Program-made: the position numbers and the translations under genes | Assembly (NCBI GenBank): GCA_033065855.1 | Contig: JAVXUO010000067.1 | Span: forward strand, 1-64,000 | Source of the DNA: Escallonia rubra | Lineage: Eukaryota; Streptophyta; Magnoliopsida; Escalloniales; Escalloniaceae | Reading direction: 5' to 3' | Length of the DNA: 64,000 nucleotides | The notes under the pieces: generated by a model | The model's input: only the letters and a program-made list of their open reading frames with translations | Database searches by the model: none | Told to the model about the DNA's origin: nothing | Part shown: positions 31,532-44,005 of the stretch, in pieces | How positions within the stretch are numbered: position 1 is the stretch's first letter | Layout of the letters: each line of letters opens with the position of its first letter

Positions 31532-33323
31532 TTAACTTTCGTGAGGGAAGAGCAGAATCGGAAGACCATCTACTGGAACCGGAGATAATTCAGTGATGAT
31601 CTTTTCATTTGGATTCAACCTCTCCCATTTGAACTTTGTGACCAACCTATGCATGAAGATCAGTGCTTCTAGACGAGCATACTCTCTGCCGGGGCACATC
31701 CTGGGTCCTCCTCCAAATGGTACAAAGCTGAATGGCAGAGGTCCATTTCCTTCAAACCTTGACGGGTCAAACTTTTCCGGATTAGGAAAGTAATTTGGGT
31801 CTTTATGTGTTGAATAAACGCTCCAAAAGGCCTGTGATTGTGATTATGACACCAAGGATCAATCTATATGTGCATGGAACTGCACTGTAATATGAAGCAA
31901 AAATCATTGAAGAAGGTTTGATGTTGAAATAGTGAAAACTCACCTTCCATCCCTTTGGTATCTTAAAGCCCGCATAAGTGAAATCCGTAATAGCTTGTCT
32001 GAAAGTTCCTGGAGCAGGAGGTTGTAGCCTCAATACCTCATTTAAAACACACCGAGAATACTTCATCTTTTGGACATCCTCCCAATTCAACCCCTCTCTT
32101 GGTCCTTTAGAGTTCGAAATCTCCATTTGTTCTATTTCGAAGGTAAACCAAGTTTAAGGAAAATGAAATCCAGTCAGTTAACATTGTCAGAAAATAGCTC
32201 TAGTTACAGGAGATGCGTAAACAGAATGAATTATATATCTGCTTTTAGGAGACGTTGGTGTTGGGTTTAAAATTACTACAGGTGCATGTCCATGATTTGA
32301 TTTGTTTCAGATACAGAGTAAAGAAAGAAATAAAGCATGAATTTCACCCTGAGATTGGGATTTACCTTTGAAGACTTGTGCATAGACATCAGGATGATCT
32401 GCAAGATAGTAAACAACAAAAGTAATAGCAGTGGTCACTGTATCATGGCTCGCGAAAAGTATGCCCAAGATCATGTCAGCAGCCTCGATCTCTGTCAAAA
32501 ATTTGCCATCCTCGTCAGCGGAAAGCAGTAAGTGGGACGCAAGATCGGAAGTTCCCATATCTATTTTCTCATTCGGTTGCCTCCTTCTCTCCTTGAGGAT
32601 AGGCGACAGCTCGTACCTGATGTGATCGGCGGCCTTTATTGCACGATTGAATGTCGTGCCAGGGAAGTTTATTGGCACGGCCAAGTACCCAGCGGCGACG
32701 AGGCCAAAATGTTTTGCGAAACTCGCCACCTGATTGGGATCCTCCACGCTCATAAAGAGCCGGCACGCCATCTCAAACGTGAACTTCTTCGCTAGGGTGA
32801 AAGCCTTAACTTGCTTATTAGATGCACCACTCCAGTCTCTCTCCAAGTGTTGCATGGCCATGCGATCCATGATTGGCACGTACTTTTGAAGCGCTTCCGG
32901 CTTGAGGAATTCTGGGAGGATCCTTCTCATCTTTCTCGCCATTAAGGTAGCGTTGGTTTCGCTGTTTTTTGCAGTGCTGATCTTGTCGATGGTGGGTGGC
33001 CACCAGGAGCCCACAAGCTTGTTCTCGTTGGAGAACAAAAACTTGTTGCCCGATGCTCCACAGAATACTGCTACGGTTTCTCCGGCAATGGAGGTTTTGA
33101 ATACCTCCGGTGAGAATTTATCCATCCTCTGTCTAACGAACTTATCGGGAGTGCCATTCCAGCCCGAGGTGACGAATTGAAGCGATTCTCCGATAAATGG
33201 CCAACCAGTATTGCCAGGAGGAAATCTCTGGTCACGAGGGGATTTTTTACGGAAGATGAAGAATAAAGAGAAAGATGCATAGAGTAGCCCAAAGAGCAGC
33301 AGACACGAGAGAGTGGGATCCAT
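31532..33323 (-). CDS. Cytochrome P450, CYP716 family, three exons, apparently intact
   Basis: Exons are 32366-33323, 31944-32131 and 31532-31831, with GT-AG introns, joining to 481 residues without a stop; this matches the family's usual length. Residues about 4-25 form a membrane anchor, followed by the hinge [18 protein letters not shown]. The I-helix is [10 protein letters not shown] (290-299), ExxR is EVLR (351-354), and the haem loop is [15 protein letters not shown] with Cys428. SRFEG precedes it. CYP716 enzymes (CYP85 clan) sit on the ER and often oxidise triterpene scaffolds such as beta-amyrin; some act on other terpenoids, so the substrate is not assigned. It is the only intact host-type gene in the window. 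A truncated copy lies at 52950-53440 and a duplicated start region at 33534-33578. Confidence 0.92.
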
Positions 33324-33370
33324 ATGGTCAAGCAGAGGAAAGGATGAAGTTGGGTAGTAGAAGATGTGTT

Positions 33371-33378
33371 TCTTATAG
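33371..33378 (-). promoter_or_regulatory. Candidate TATA box of the CYP716 gene
   Basis: The minus strand reads CTATAAGA about 50 bp upstream of the ATG at 33323, which would give a short 5' leader. Confidence 0.45.
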
Positions 33379-33533
33379 GTAATGAAGGTGTGAAAAGTCC
33401 ACAGTCAGAAGCCAAACTAGAAGATGAAGTTGATCAATTTTGACGGCTTTCACTCTAAGATGCTGACCTCCTCCGTATAGGCCAGACCAGACCAGTAAGG
33501 GCAAAGTTGACCGGATACAGTTTTCGCAGTTTA

Positions 33534-33578
33534 ATAGAGTAGCCCAAAGAGCAGTAGACCCGAGAGAGTGACATCCAT
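33534..33578 (-). pseudogene. Duplicated start region of the CYP716 gene
   Basis: This copies 33280-33325, including CATATGG around the ATG and codons for [15 protein letters not shown], about 255 bp upstream of the true start and in the same orientation. It runs out after about 15 codons. It may come from a tandem duplication or an old promoter rearrangement. Confidence 0.7.
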
Positions 33579-33850
33579 ATGGTGTTGGAAGCACAAAGCT
33601 TGAAAATGACTAATCTAGTGGGTAAAGAGCGGGAACGAGGTGCACTGTTTTAATTTAGTAATACTTATCTAAACTTCATCAGTGCCTTATATTTGACTAA
33701 TCAAATTTGTGTGGAAGTTTACTCCCTAAAGCTGACTGAATATTGAATTGTCAGATGCCTATGTCTGATAATTTTCAAGTCACAAGACGCCTTGGACGCC
33801 TGTTGCCAGGCATCACGAAGCCAGCCCCATTCACCACCACTAGTCTTGGC
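33579..33850. other. CYP716 upstream region
   Basis: No gene was seen. GTCTTGGC at 33843-33850 is the left TSD of the adjacent hAT element. Confidence 0.5.
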
Positions 33851-34987
33851 TAGGGGTGCAATTTGGGCTGGTTTAAGATGGGCTTTAACCAACCCAGCCC
33901 AAATATGGACAAGCTTTAACCCATTAAACCCAACTAATTTTAAAATGGGTTGGTCTGAGTTGGGTCCATAATTAAATGAGCTGAATTGGGTCAAACCCAT
34001 TAAAACCATCCCAACCCATTCTAACCCAAAAGAAAAAAGGAACCAGGTTACAAAGAGTCAAAGACCTCTTTCGTTCTTTCAATCCTCCTTCCCAACAGAG
34101 AATTGGTGGACCTTCTTCTCGCCAAGGAAGTTGCGGATCTCGATGGAGTCGGCAGCGGAGGAGATATTGGCATTGATGGGAAAATGAGCGTAGACGAAGC
34201 GCATCTTGTAGCGGTAGCCCGTGGTGACGCCGGTGATGAGGTTGCCGACGTGGCTGAGGGCGGTGCGGATGGTGGCAGTGGTCTTGTGGGAGCCGAACCA
34301 GGCGTCGACCTTGAGCTTCCTCTGCCCAGCCTCGGCATCCGTGATGAGCTGGAAGTCAAGGTTCAGGTGCTTGAAATCCCGGGTTAAATTTGCTTACCAA
34401 ACTCTGAAATAATGCCATAACAGCCCATTTGCAGTGTGTGTTTGTGTATTGGACTGCCGAATACATGTGTATGTGTGTATCTGATATGTGGGTTCGTGAT
34501 GGGGAAATTGATGGCAGCCGTGAGGATGGGTTTATGGGTGTTTTGTGTGAGTGAGGGGCTGCCAAAACAGCCCATGTGCAGTGTGTTTGTAGTATTGTGA
34601 GATGGAAATGGAATTGCTATGGATGTGGAGTTATATGGGTTTAGACAGGAAGAAGCCACTGCCGGGAGGCAGTGACTGTACTGGTGCTTAGGAAAAATAA
34701 TGAAGGTGAATGCATACATGTATGTATTTTGTGATTGTGTGTAATTAGATGAACCCGTGTGTATGTGGGGTGCATGAGTGTGTTGAAAAGAAAAAAAAAA
34801 TTAATTCAATGTTAGTTGGGTTGGGTTGGGTTGAAAACCAAACCATAGCATTTTTACTCGGGTTGGGTTGGGTTGGGCTTTTTTTACAAAAAGTCCAATT
34901 TGGGTTGGGTTGAAATGGGTTTTTAAAAGGTTGGGTTTTCTTGGGTTGGGCTGAAAACCAACCCAACCCGTCCAAGTTGCACCCCTA
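33851..34987. mobile_element. Non-autonomous hAT element carrying a ribosomal protein fragment
   Basis: TIRs TAGGGGTGCAA (33851) and TTGCACCCCTA (ending 34987) are perfect inverted repeats. GTCTTGGC is duplicated on both sides (33843-33850 and 34988-34995). An 8-bp TSD and this TIR are typical of hAT. Subterminal regions are full of GGGTTGGGTTGG repeats (34813-34970) and the complementary AACCCA pattern on the left (33890-34020). No transposase is present. The interior holds an L9 fragment and a GTGTGTG-rich stretch. Confidence 0.92.
34075..34385 (-). pseudogene. Ribosomal protein L9 (uL6) fragment captured in the hAT element
   Basis: One minus-strand frame reads [68 protein letters not shown] and [13 protein letters not shown] before losing similarity and ending at a stop. 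This is the middle of the eukaryotic cytosolic large-subunit protein L9, about 100 residues, with no stop in the matched part. The N-terminal and C-terminal coding parts are absent, and no intron interrupts the piece. The start of the match at about 34385 borders sequence resembling an intron end. It is richer in GC than its host element. It is a transduplicated fragment and unlikely to give a ribosomal protein. Confidence 0.88.
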
Positions 34988-34997
34988 GTCTTGGCCC

Positions 34998-35335
34998 ATC
35001 CAACACCATCACTCGTCGCACCACCAATCCTACCCTGTCTAACACCACTCCCTTCCACCACCGAACCAACCCCATTCACCACTACCAGTCATGCCCACCA
35101 CCAACCAAACCTTGCTCAACAACAATAGTCATGCCCACCACCAACCCAGACCCCCCCCCCACCCCCTACCCCCCACTCTACCAATTATACTTTAAGCACT
35201 ACCACTCGCGCCTAACACCAACCCAGCCTTGTCCAACACTACCACTCACTTTCGCCACTGCATTCATGCCCACCGCTAACCCACCCTTGTCCAACATCGC
35301 CACTCACTTCCACCACTAACCCAGCACCACCCACA
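34998..35335. repeat. CCA-rich low-complexity repeat
   Basis: Diverged repeats built on CAACACCACCACTC and CATGCCCACCACCAACC, with a poly-C run at about 35151-35160. Short ORFs here are low-complexity. Confidence 0.7.
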
Positions 35336-37842
35336 GCCCACCTCGGTCAGATTTAGTTTGATTGTTACAATGGCCTGCTCAATTGTTATTGAATGTTAAC
35401 GTGCTAGGACAATGATCATTGTGGAGCACAAACCTCTAAGGGGTAAATTGGAAATTTTCTCTTCTCTTTTACGATTTTTACAAATGCAAAACAATCATTA
35501 CAACATAGGATCATTCCAAAAAACAGAACCAGATGTGCCTCTTTCCAACTTGCTCAAACCACGAGGGGTTTGCTGCGAGTTTCCTTAAAACAAAACAATC
35601 AATTATAAGAAAGTGTCAAAAAGCTATTGGCCACTTGAAATTTAATTTTGTCAAACATCTAACATCATTATAAAAGAGTGGTAATTAGATTTATTTTTTC
35701 TTGATTTTCTCTCCATTTCCTTCTTCTCTTGTTCCCAACAACACTAACCAGCCACGGTGTGGCCATGGGCAGTTGCCTTATCGCTAGCAAGACTAATCGT
35801 AACACCACCACTAGCCCGAGACAACATTTTCACAAGGCGAGCATAGATTATGAGTCATTCATCCCCGTGCCACCACTAAATCCTAAGAATTTAATATGTC
35901 CCAAGTTTGCGTCTAATTGGCTAAAGACCTTACGGGTTCCAACCCTCATGTGATAACGATGATCCCACCATGGATTTGAGGTGCGACATCGCCTTATTGG
36001 CCTCAACCTTGCTGGGGAACTCCATGACTTGCCACTTAGAATTCCCCTGGAAACTTTGTGTTGTAGATTTGGTTGATGGTTTTCGCGACGGAGGTGATGG
36101 GTCTGGCTTTTGTGGATGGTGAGATTAAGATTTTTTTATGATGAAGAGTAACAGATGGAGATGTGATGGGAAATGAGAGAGTCGACAAGTTATTTTTGAA
36201 TCTACAATTTCTTCAGGTCTTTTGTTTTTCGTAGAGGTTATCATTATAGGAAAGGCAACATGGCAAGTTTAGAATTTAGCAATTGATTGCATATGGTCAC
36301 TAAGGCATGCAAGTTAGTGATGGGGCTTTAAGGCGGTGCTGCAATGGTGGCAGGCTGTTGTTGATTTCTTGAATTATTTTTTTATATTTTAATAAGTATC
36401 TGACTTAAATAACCCTACGAAAGAGTCACATTGTTGGCACATTGTCACAGAGCCGTGAAAATTCTCACGTCGGCTATACTATATGAGGCTCCCAAACGCT
36501 TTTTCTAATAGATTTTCTCATTGTCCGGCGATGTTCGGTTCAGTGTAAAGCCAAATGCATAAGGCTGATGAATTGTAACTCAGGCCCGCTGCTTATTTCG
36601 ATGCATATCCCTATGCGCACCACTACGCTAGCACCTATACAATGAGTCCAGTGACAACATGCTTAAGTTAAAACTCGAACCATGCTCTAATTTAAGAACA
36701 TTATAGGTTAATAGCTTAATTTGAATCTAGAGTTTTATTTGTCAAAACAAATAAACCATATGTGGTTGAATGCTATTAAGCCTACTTAAAATTCCAAAAG
36801 TTCATTGTGGACGTGCTCGAGGTTAGATGATCGTTTCTTTCGCATACAGTAATTTCTGAGACAGGCCTAGTGTATTTTTCGTATTGCCAATATAGCCTTC
36901 AAGACTAAAGTAATCCATGTTCATCTGGGTTGACTCACCGTAGATCCCTAATCCCCAATTCATGTACATCTGGTGTATTTTATTTTACTTTATTGTTCAC
37001 CCTTCTCGTTTCACCCATTTCAACGTGACTGTCAGCAATCAACACATGTTAAAGTCCTATATTGACATACATGTTGATAGAGTTGGGTTCTATACCTGGT
37101 AGGCTTCTCCTATCTTAAGTATGCTTTTGGGTTCGACACCAAGTTTTAATATGGTATCAGAGCTTGGCCTTGCCCATGACCCATGGTCCTCAGGCCATTA
37201 CATCATCATCTACGATGTGCGTGAGGGTCTGCTTTACTTGGATCAAGGCTTGAGATCACCTCATATTTCACGCTATACTTGAGGGCAGGTAGTCCCACTT
37301 TGATTATACATGGGGATTGTGTTTGGTTCTTAATTACACCTGGTGGGCTTTTCCTCCTCTTGGTCATGCTTTTGGGTTGGACACTAGACTTTAAAGTTGG
37401 ACCCATTATGTGATATTCTACATCTGATGTCGAATGGTGTGAGATTGCCCTTGTAAACACCTTCTATATGATCTTAGAAGTACATATTGGCTAGCCTTTT
37501 TGAGGGATGCAGTGCCCTTTCGTGGGGCCGTTGACTGGGTTGTTATAGATGATATAAGAGCTAACTCTCGAAAGCTCGAGCTAGACTATCCAGTAGGGTT
37601 GTCGATGGTGGGGGGAAACAAAGGTAAGTCTGTATATATCCTACATTAAGAGGATGGTTAGGTCAATGAATGGTGAGACAGGTAAATCGCATATTGGTTA
37701 GGGAGGAATATTTTGTGCTATGTGTATCGAGCCTTAGCAAAGACTCTAAGGCATAAGGATGGGGACATTGCGATATCTCATATTGGATGTCAGATAGTAT
37801 CAGAGTGCCCTTATAAGACTGCTTATGATCTTAGAGTACTTA
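35336..37842. other. Intergenic sequence with old LTR-like repeats
   Basis: No gene was recognised at 35336-37080. At 37085-37160 and 37300-37400, two diverged copies share CTGGTAGGCTTCTCCT/CTGGTGGGCTTTTCCT and TGCTTTTGGGTT. At 37450-37515 and 37800-37842 (continuing at 44017-44040 past the CACTA insertion), a second pair shares TATGATCTTAGA ... AGCC ... GAGG. TGGTATCAGAGC at about 37154 resembles a copia primer-binding site. These are probably remnants of an old LTR element. Confidence 0.45.
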
Positions 37843-37859
37843 CACTACAAGAAACTGCC

Positions 37860-38220
37860 CCTTTAGCGACCGCCAGCTCCCTTTAGCGACTGCAGCCAGC
37901 GGTCGCTAAAGGGGGAAATACGGTTGCTAAATTGTTTTAGCGACCGCACGGTCGCTAGAGGTCCAGTCTCTAATTTTAGCAACCGCTTTTATCAAATTTA
38001 GCGACTGTTTTGGCAGTCGCTAAATATTTTTTATAATTTAAATTATTTTCCATTTAGCGACCGATTTCTCCAATTTAGCGATCGCGATGTTTTTTTTATT
38101 TTAAATTTATTTTTCTATAGCGACCGCAGTGTATAATTTAGCGACCGCAAGGCGTGGTAGCTAATTTTTTTTAGCAACCACTTTGTTATGTTAGTGACCG
38201 CATATCGCAGTCGCTAAACC
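37860..38220. repeat. Left subterminal repeats of CACTA element 1
   Basis: About a dozen copies of TTTAGCGACCGC and its complement GCGGTCGCTAAA, many paired as hairpins. In En/Spm such subterminal motifs are bound by TNPA. Confidence 0.85.
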
Positions 38221-38823
38221 TGGGATTTGCTAAAAAAAAAAATTTAGGCCTGTTTTGTCGAAAACCTGTCCAAAACAAATTCAACATATCCAAAACTAAT
38301 TCAACAACCTGTCCCAAAACCGATTCAACATATCCAAAACCAATTCAACAACCGGTCCAAAAACTGATTCAACCTTTTAACGCATTCATTCAAATAACTT
38401 GTCCAAAACCTATCTACTCTACACAATGAGACACAAGTTTTGCATTCATTTGAATACGTCAATCGCAAAGCATCATCAAACTATAAACATGTGCATTAAA
38501 ATCAAGTATATGAACAAAAATTAGAAAAACGAGTCAAGTATATGAACTCAAAGCTACACATGTACAATCAAGACATAATACCCCAATCAATATCACTAGC
38601 CGGTAGACCGACCAACCCTGTCATCATCTTCTTCATCCCTTGTTGAACGCACGTTCCATCCAACAATGTCCTCACTGCCCTGAGAATCACTGGCACCAGG
38701 CACAATATCGCTCTGCACGAAGCCATACAAATGATTCAACATAATATATACAAATCAAGATCACATATAGAATGACCACAATACATAACTACTTGAGAAA
38801 ATTGGTATTACCTGAAGTTTGGG

Positions 38824-39800
38824 TCAGGGCAAAATAAAACCTTCTTGGATCATCTTCGTAATTTTTTCTTCAAGAAGTTTGTCTAAGCGCTCTTTATCCA
38901 TCACTTCAACCTGAGGACTGCTACAATTGGTCGTGCCTGATGATTGAGCTCTGCCTAGCAACGAACGTGCGGATTGACGAGGGTGGCTGAGCATACGGTC
39001 CTTCTTAAGACCCCCTTGTAGCTTCTGACCACAAAGAGACCTCATCCATTGCTTGGCTATCGTATGCCTGGGAGTTGACCTGAACTTTTTCTCTATATGA
39101 ACTCTGCATAAGAAAACAACGGAAATGTTAGAGGAATGCAACTGGCCGCAACCAATAAAGATACAATAGGAATGCAAAAGTAATACAAAAGTTGTGTGCT
39201 CACCGCAAACTGCTCCGCACTATCAGAAACCTACTTCCCATCTTTTTTTTTGTGTGCAGGGTCGTCTTCTCTCAACTTCAGATGGTGCATAGCATATGGA
39301 CGGGATCCAGCACTATGCTTCATCTTCTTCTCGCTACTCGTCATATCCTTGCCTCACTCACTCAGCTTCGCCCATTCTGCTGTACACCAATGATCCACCA
39401 GCTGCCCTCACATGACTTTTGAGAAGTACTCGGGATTGTAGTCCTTGGCCATAGATATATCTGACGCACCCGCCAGAGCTAGCGCCTGCCTCTTTGCATT
39501 GAGCATCCATTTCTTGTAATTTTCTGAACAATGCCACTCCTAGGCCTGCCTCTTAAGTTCTTGGTCTCTGTCGGACTCAAATTTGAAGTAGTCCTTAACA
39601 TAATTCAACACAATTTCAAACACGATTAGCAAGAAAAATTCAGCAATAATGTACTTCTAAAATCAAATAAAGCAATTAAAAATAGACAATCCTTACCAAG
39701 AACTTCCCCCAGACAACCAAACAAGTTCCTTGTCTGGTTCCGTCCATGCCTTCCACGTCGGATAGGGCCGTGGGAGGTGGCCTTGATAATAGGACAGATT
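38824..39800 (-). pseudogene. CACTA TNPA-like protein (Transposase_24 type), multiple stops
   Basis: Reading leftward from about 39600, the translation gives VKDYFKFESDRDQELKRQA, YKKWMLNAKRQALA, AKDYNPEYFSKVM, GSRPYAMHHLKLRED and DPAHKKKDGK, with several in-frame stops. After an intron it continues in the open frame 39177-38824 with KEKLDKLLEEK-like charged helices. GS--YA-H and the preceding W/K-rich segment are typical of the plant En/Spm accessory protein family. The role in a working element is to bind subterminal repeats. Exon limits are approximate. Confidence 0.7.
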
Positions 39801-40478
39801 TTGGTCCTAACACAATCCTTAACAAAGCTAATTACAAGAAATCATAAAAGAGATACATCAATCCCAATATAACAAAGTATTAAGTTACATAGGTGTGCTA
39901 AAAGATGGTAAGAATTGAGCTTTTAAAATTAAAAACATAGTAATTGTTGAGGACATGAGCAGTAATCCTTTGCTCCGGGGTGGCTGGAAGAGGTATCCCG
40001 CGTGTGATACCTCTAGGTACAGATGCACTAGACGCTACAAATGATGAAAAAGGAAGACGTTATATATTTTGCAACATATATGTTTCAATTCGACACGAAA
40101 CTAATATTGTCTCACCATGTACTGAAGCTACTGACGACATCGGCTGCTCATCAGTAGTCGCGTCATCAATCCTGGGGAGGGGGGTTGACTGTGCCGGAGC
40201 AGGTCCACGACGGCCCCCCTCCATGACCTCGGGGTGCACTGGATCTCGACATATCTACAAAAAGACTTAAGTGCAAAAGTTAATTGATAACAATGTAGTT
40301 CGCTTGAATAATAAACAACTTAAGTGCAAAAGTTAATTGATAACAATGTAGCACGGCCGAGTATAAAAGACAACTCAGTTTAAATAGTCAACCACCATCA
40401 ATAATAGACAATGCAATTTAAATAATAAACACCACAAGTACAAACGTAGATTGATAAGAATCTTTTTGCTTTACACAG

Positions 40479-40850
40479 TCAATCACTATCACTAATAGAC
40501 AACGGAATGTCTTCCTCCTCCTCATCATCTTCGTCCGCTTCATCTTCATCGTCTTCTTCTTCGTCATTAACTTCTTCCTCGAAATCTTCATCATCTTCAT
40601 CATCATCATCACGGAGGGCTTCAGCATCAACCTCTTCTCCAGCATGGCCTAAATCGCAAAGAGGCTCATCAACAAGATCATTATCCTTCTGAAGCGGTAT
40701 CAGCGTGGGATCATCATCCTCTTTGTACATTGGAACGAACACATCATCATCAACAAAGCCTTTTTTGGTCTTGATAATAGTATGCCAATTTGGATCCTTC
40801 CTTGTCACACCCTTTGCATAGAAGACCTGCGTTGCTTGAGCTGCAAATAC
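40479..40850 (-). pseudogene. C-terminus of CACTA transposase TNP2 (DUF4216 region) with an acidic tail
   Basis: The minus-strand translation reads AQATQVFYAKGVTRKDPNWH, TIIKTKKGFVDDDVF, then a long Asp/Glu-rich tail encoded by TCATCTTCA-type repeats, ending ISDSD. The Q--QVFY--D--...W-VV-K block is the end of the TNP2 family of CACTA transposases. The catalytic region upstream is absent or unrecognisable, so only the tail remains. Confidence 0.75.
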
Positions 40851-40859
40851 AAATGATTA

Positions 40860-41260
40860 GGCTGATCAGGATCAGTCAGTGTTAATTAGAGCTAATTAGG
40901 CTGATCGATCAGGGCTAATTCGAGCTATTTGGGGTAATTTATAGTTAATTGATTTAATTAGAGTTAATAACCGTCAATTAGGCTTTAATAAAGAGTTAAT
41001 TAGGATTAATCAGTGTTGATTAGGCTAATTAGAATTAATCAGTGTTGATTATGGCTAATTAGGACTAATTAAGGTCCCAACGGAGATAATATTAGGCCTA
41101 GTTAAGGCTAATTAGGGTTATTAGAGTTAACTGAGTTTAGTTAGGATTAATAGAGTTAGCTGAGTTTAATTCGGGTTAATTAGTATTAATTAGAGTTTAA
41201 TCATCATTGAATTAATGTTAATTAGGGCTAAATAGGGCTGATTAGGCCTAGTTAGCAATA
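40860..41260. repeat. TTAATTAGG-type minisatellite in CACTA element 1
   Basis: Diverged tandem copies of a short unit around GGGTTAATTAGGACTAATTA. A similar AATTAGGG-based array occurs in CACTA element 3. Confidence 0.7.
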
Positions 41261-41624
41261 GCATGAATTGCTACAATATAAGGGAGATCTTGCTATTAGT
41301 TTAGCATGCCATTTTGGCGGTAACTCTGACAATTGTGACATTAGCTTCCATTAGCTCATAGTTTGATCCAGATCAAACAAAATACCAAATTGAGCCAAGA
41401 TATCAGACATAAACCCCCAATCAACAACAAACCCTAAAATTCCAACACACCTAACTCAAACACTTGTACTTCAAGTTTAACATACAGAAATCACAAGAAA
41501 AAAGTACACAAATAGAAAAGAAAAAATGGCTATAGCCTCATTCATCAATCTGCTACTAGTTTGACCCTGATTTAAATATACACCAAATCTGCTAAACACA
41601 TCATGCATAATGCCAATCAGTATA

Positions 41625-41990
41625 AAGGGTAGGAAAGTAATTATAGCAATGACCTTAGGCTTTTGAAAGTTATGCCCCTAGCTAGGAGAATTAAAGATTT
41701 GCAACTAATTCAATCCAGATCAAAATATATACCAAATATAGTAGACATATCATGCACATCACTTTAATTCAGTAAACTTTACAAGGTTAGAACTTCAATG
41801 CAAGCAAAGGGTAGGAAAATAATTATAGCAATGACCTTAGGCTTTTGAAAGTTATGCCCCTAGCTAGGAGAATTAAAGATTTGCAACTAATTCAATCCAG
41901 ATCAAAATATATACCAAATATAGTAGACATATCATGCACATCACTTTAATTCAGTAAAGTTTACAAGGTTAGAACTTTAATGCAAGCAAA
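41625..41990. repeat. Tandem duplication, period about 182 bp
   Basis: The text from AGGGTAGGAAA through TTATAGCAATGACCTTAGGC to TTTACAAGGTTAGAAC is repeated nearly unchanged, with TTATAGCAAT at 41641 and again at 41823. Confidence 0.9.
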
Positions 41991-43724
41991 CATACTGAAG
42001 AAAAGTTTATTGGAGGGCTAGAAAAGTAATTTCAACAAATCTACCACCCCCAGTTTTTTATAATTAACCCCCTGGTTCATCAACTAATTTTCCACTAGCT
42101 CAATCCACATAATGGGAAAAACAGAAAATCTAGTAAACAGATCATGCATAATGCCTTAATGGACAGTAAACCCTAGAACCTCAACTCAAAGATCTCTACA
42201 ACTGCACCTAAACATTAACAATACAGTCTAAAAAACAACAATTATGCCCCTAGTTCATCAACTCATTTGCTACTAGCTCGATGCAGATAAAATAAACACC
42301 AAATCTGGTAAATAATAAACCCCAGAGTCTCAACTCAAACATGTGCTTAAACATTAGAATACAGTAGTGACTAATGACACAAACAGTTACGACCCTACTC
42401 CATCAAGGATAATTAGTGTGTAATGTCAGTTATCAAAACCATAGATAGCATGGTCTTATTGAAAACCATAGATAATGGCAGCTATCAAAACCAGCTATCA
42501 AACCCTACTTAATAATGCCCAAAGTTTTGTTTAGCATGGTCTTATTGAACACTATCAAAGATAATTAGTGTGTAATGGCAGCTATCAAAACCATACCGCA
42601 ATGGCTAATACAATTCTTGGGCTTACTTCCCACTTCTCTAGATTGCACTTGGCCTTTATTAGAATGATTTAATCAACAAGCAGAGACAGTAAATGCCTTA
42701 AATTGGCAATATAAGTTCGCAATCAAAACAAGAAAAAGGGGATGTAGTACCAAGTGCCAACTAATCACTGTAAGTGATTGTAAACTCAAAGTCCCCGTGT
42801 CACCTAAAGTATTTTCTCATCTTGGTTGTATTCTCATCACCCACACCATTACCATGACATAATCTTATATATTTGGCTATTTGACCTTATATCAAAAATT
42901 CCAACGGAGTAGTCCCCAAGGCCCAGAGAAACTGCCATTGTTCAAAATTAGACCCTTTGGCTTTTGCCTATACTCTCTACCGGTAAGAATATCACAACTG
43001 CTTCACCTCTTCTTTTGGCATAACCATCTTATGCAGGTCAAATCAGGTAACACCCTATGTGAATGGCAAGTAGCGAGCACGCAGTTTAAATTTTAAAGCA
43101 AATTGGTTTTGGAAAAGAGATACAAGCAGCATCACCCTTAATTTGCAAAGTACATGTTGATTCAAAACAACACCAACTACGAAAGAAATCACGAAAGCAA
43201 AAAGAAAGTTCGATCAAATTGACAGATATGCAGCTAATCTGAAAACCAAAAAATCCCAATCAACCCATGATAAACATAAGTTACAGATTTTCATGCGCAA
43301 AATCAACCAATGATAAACACTCGAGTTTCAGATTTGGATGTGCAAAATGCATTGATTAATCCCAATCTAAACAGAAGTTACATAATCAAAAACTATCAAT
43401 CATTCAGATACGAGAAGCTCAACAAATTGAAGTTCTACAAAAAAAAAAGGAGTAGAGCTCAGCGAACTGACTTACCCGTAGATCGAGAAGCTTAACAAAC
43501 TGCAAATTTTCAAAAATGAACAGCGGGGAGGTGGCTTGCCGGCGGGGAAGGCTTCGGGGAGATTAGGGCTAGCCGGCAGGGTAGGGTTAGCGTTGGGAAA
43601 GTTGTCTTCAGCGGCGGTGCACGGTGGTTGGGAGAGACAGAGGCGGCGTGCAGTTCGTTTAGGGAGAAGAGAGAGACAGAGAATTTAGGGCTCGTTGTAT
43701 ACTTCCAATTAAGCAACCGCCAAG
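41991..43724. other. Interior of CACTA element 1 without recognised genes
   Basis: More diverged copies of the CATGCATAATGCC / CTAGCTCAATCCAGAT text extend to about 42400. 43500-43720 is GC-rich and may be the 5' leader of the minus-strand transposon gene. No further gene was seen. Confidence 0.5.
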
Positions 43725-44005
43725 CAGTCGCTAATGTTAGGGCTTTTACGACCGTTACAACGGTCGCTAAATTTAGTGACCGCTGTAACGATCGCTATAA
43801 TTAGTGACCGCAAGGCTGTCGTTAAATTGGTCGCTAACTTTAGCGACCGTTATAGCAGTCGCTAAATGCGGTTGCTAAAATACGCGCCAACTGACCCCTC
43901 CATATTTTGACCGCAATTAGCGACCGTTAGTAGGAGCAGTCATTAAAGCGGTCGCTAAGTTATAGTTTAGCGACCGCTTTTTTAAGCGGTCGCTAAAGGC
44001 CCTGT
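43725..44005. repeat. Right subterminal repeats of CACTA element 1
   Basis: The same TTTAGCGACCG / CGGTCGCTAAA motif set as on the left, in both orientations. Confidence 0.85.

Noticed and set aside
35131-35319. Proline/threonine-rich ORF as a cell-wall protein
   Set aside because: Low-complexity CCA repeat with no signal peptide and no regular motif.
37150-37166. TGGTATCAGAGC as the primer-binding site of another intact copia element
   Set aside because: No LTR end with CA precedes it and no copia coding follows; only diverged repeat pairs are present.
40507-40692. Serine-rich ORF on the plus strand
   Set aside because: Antisense shadow of the Asp/Glu-rich tail of the CACTA transposase remnant.
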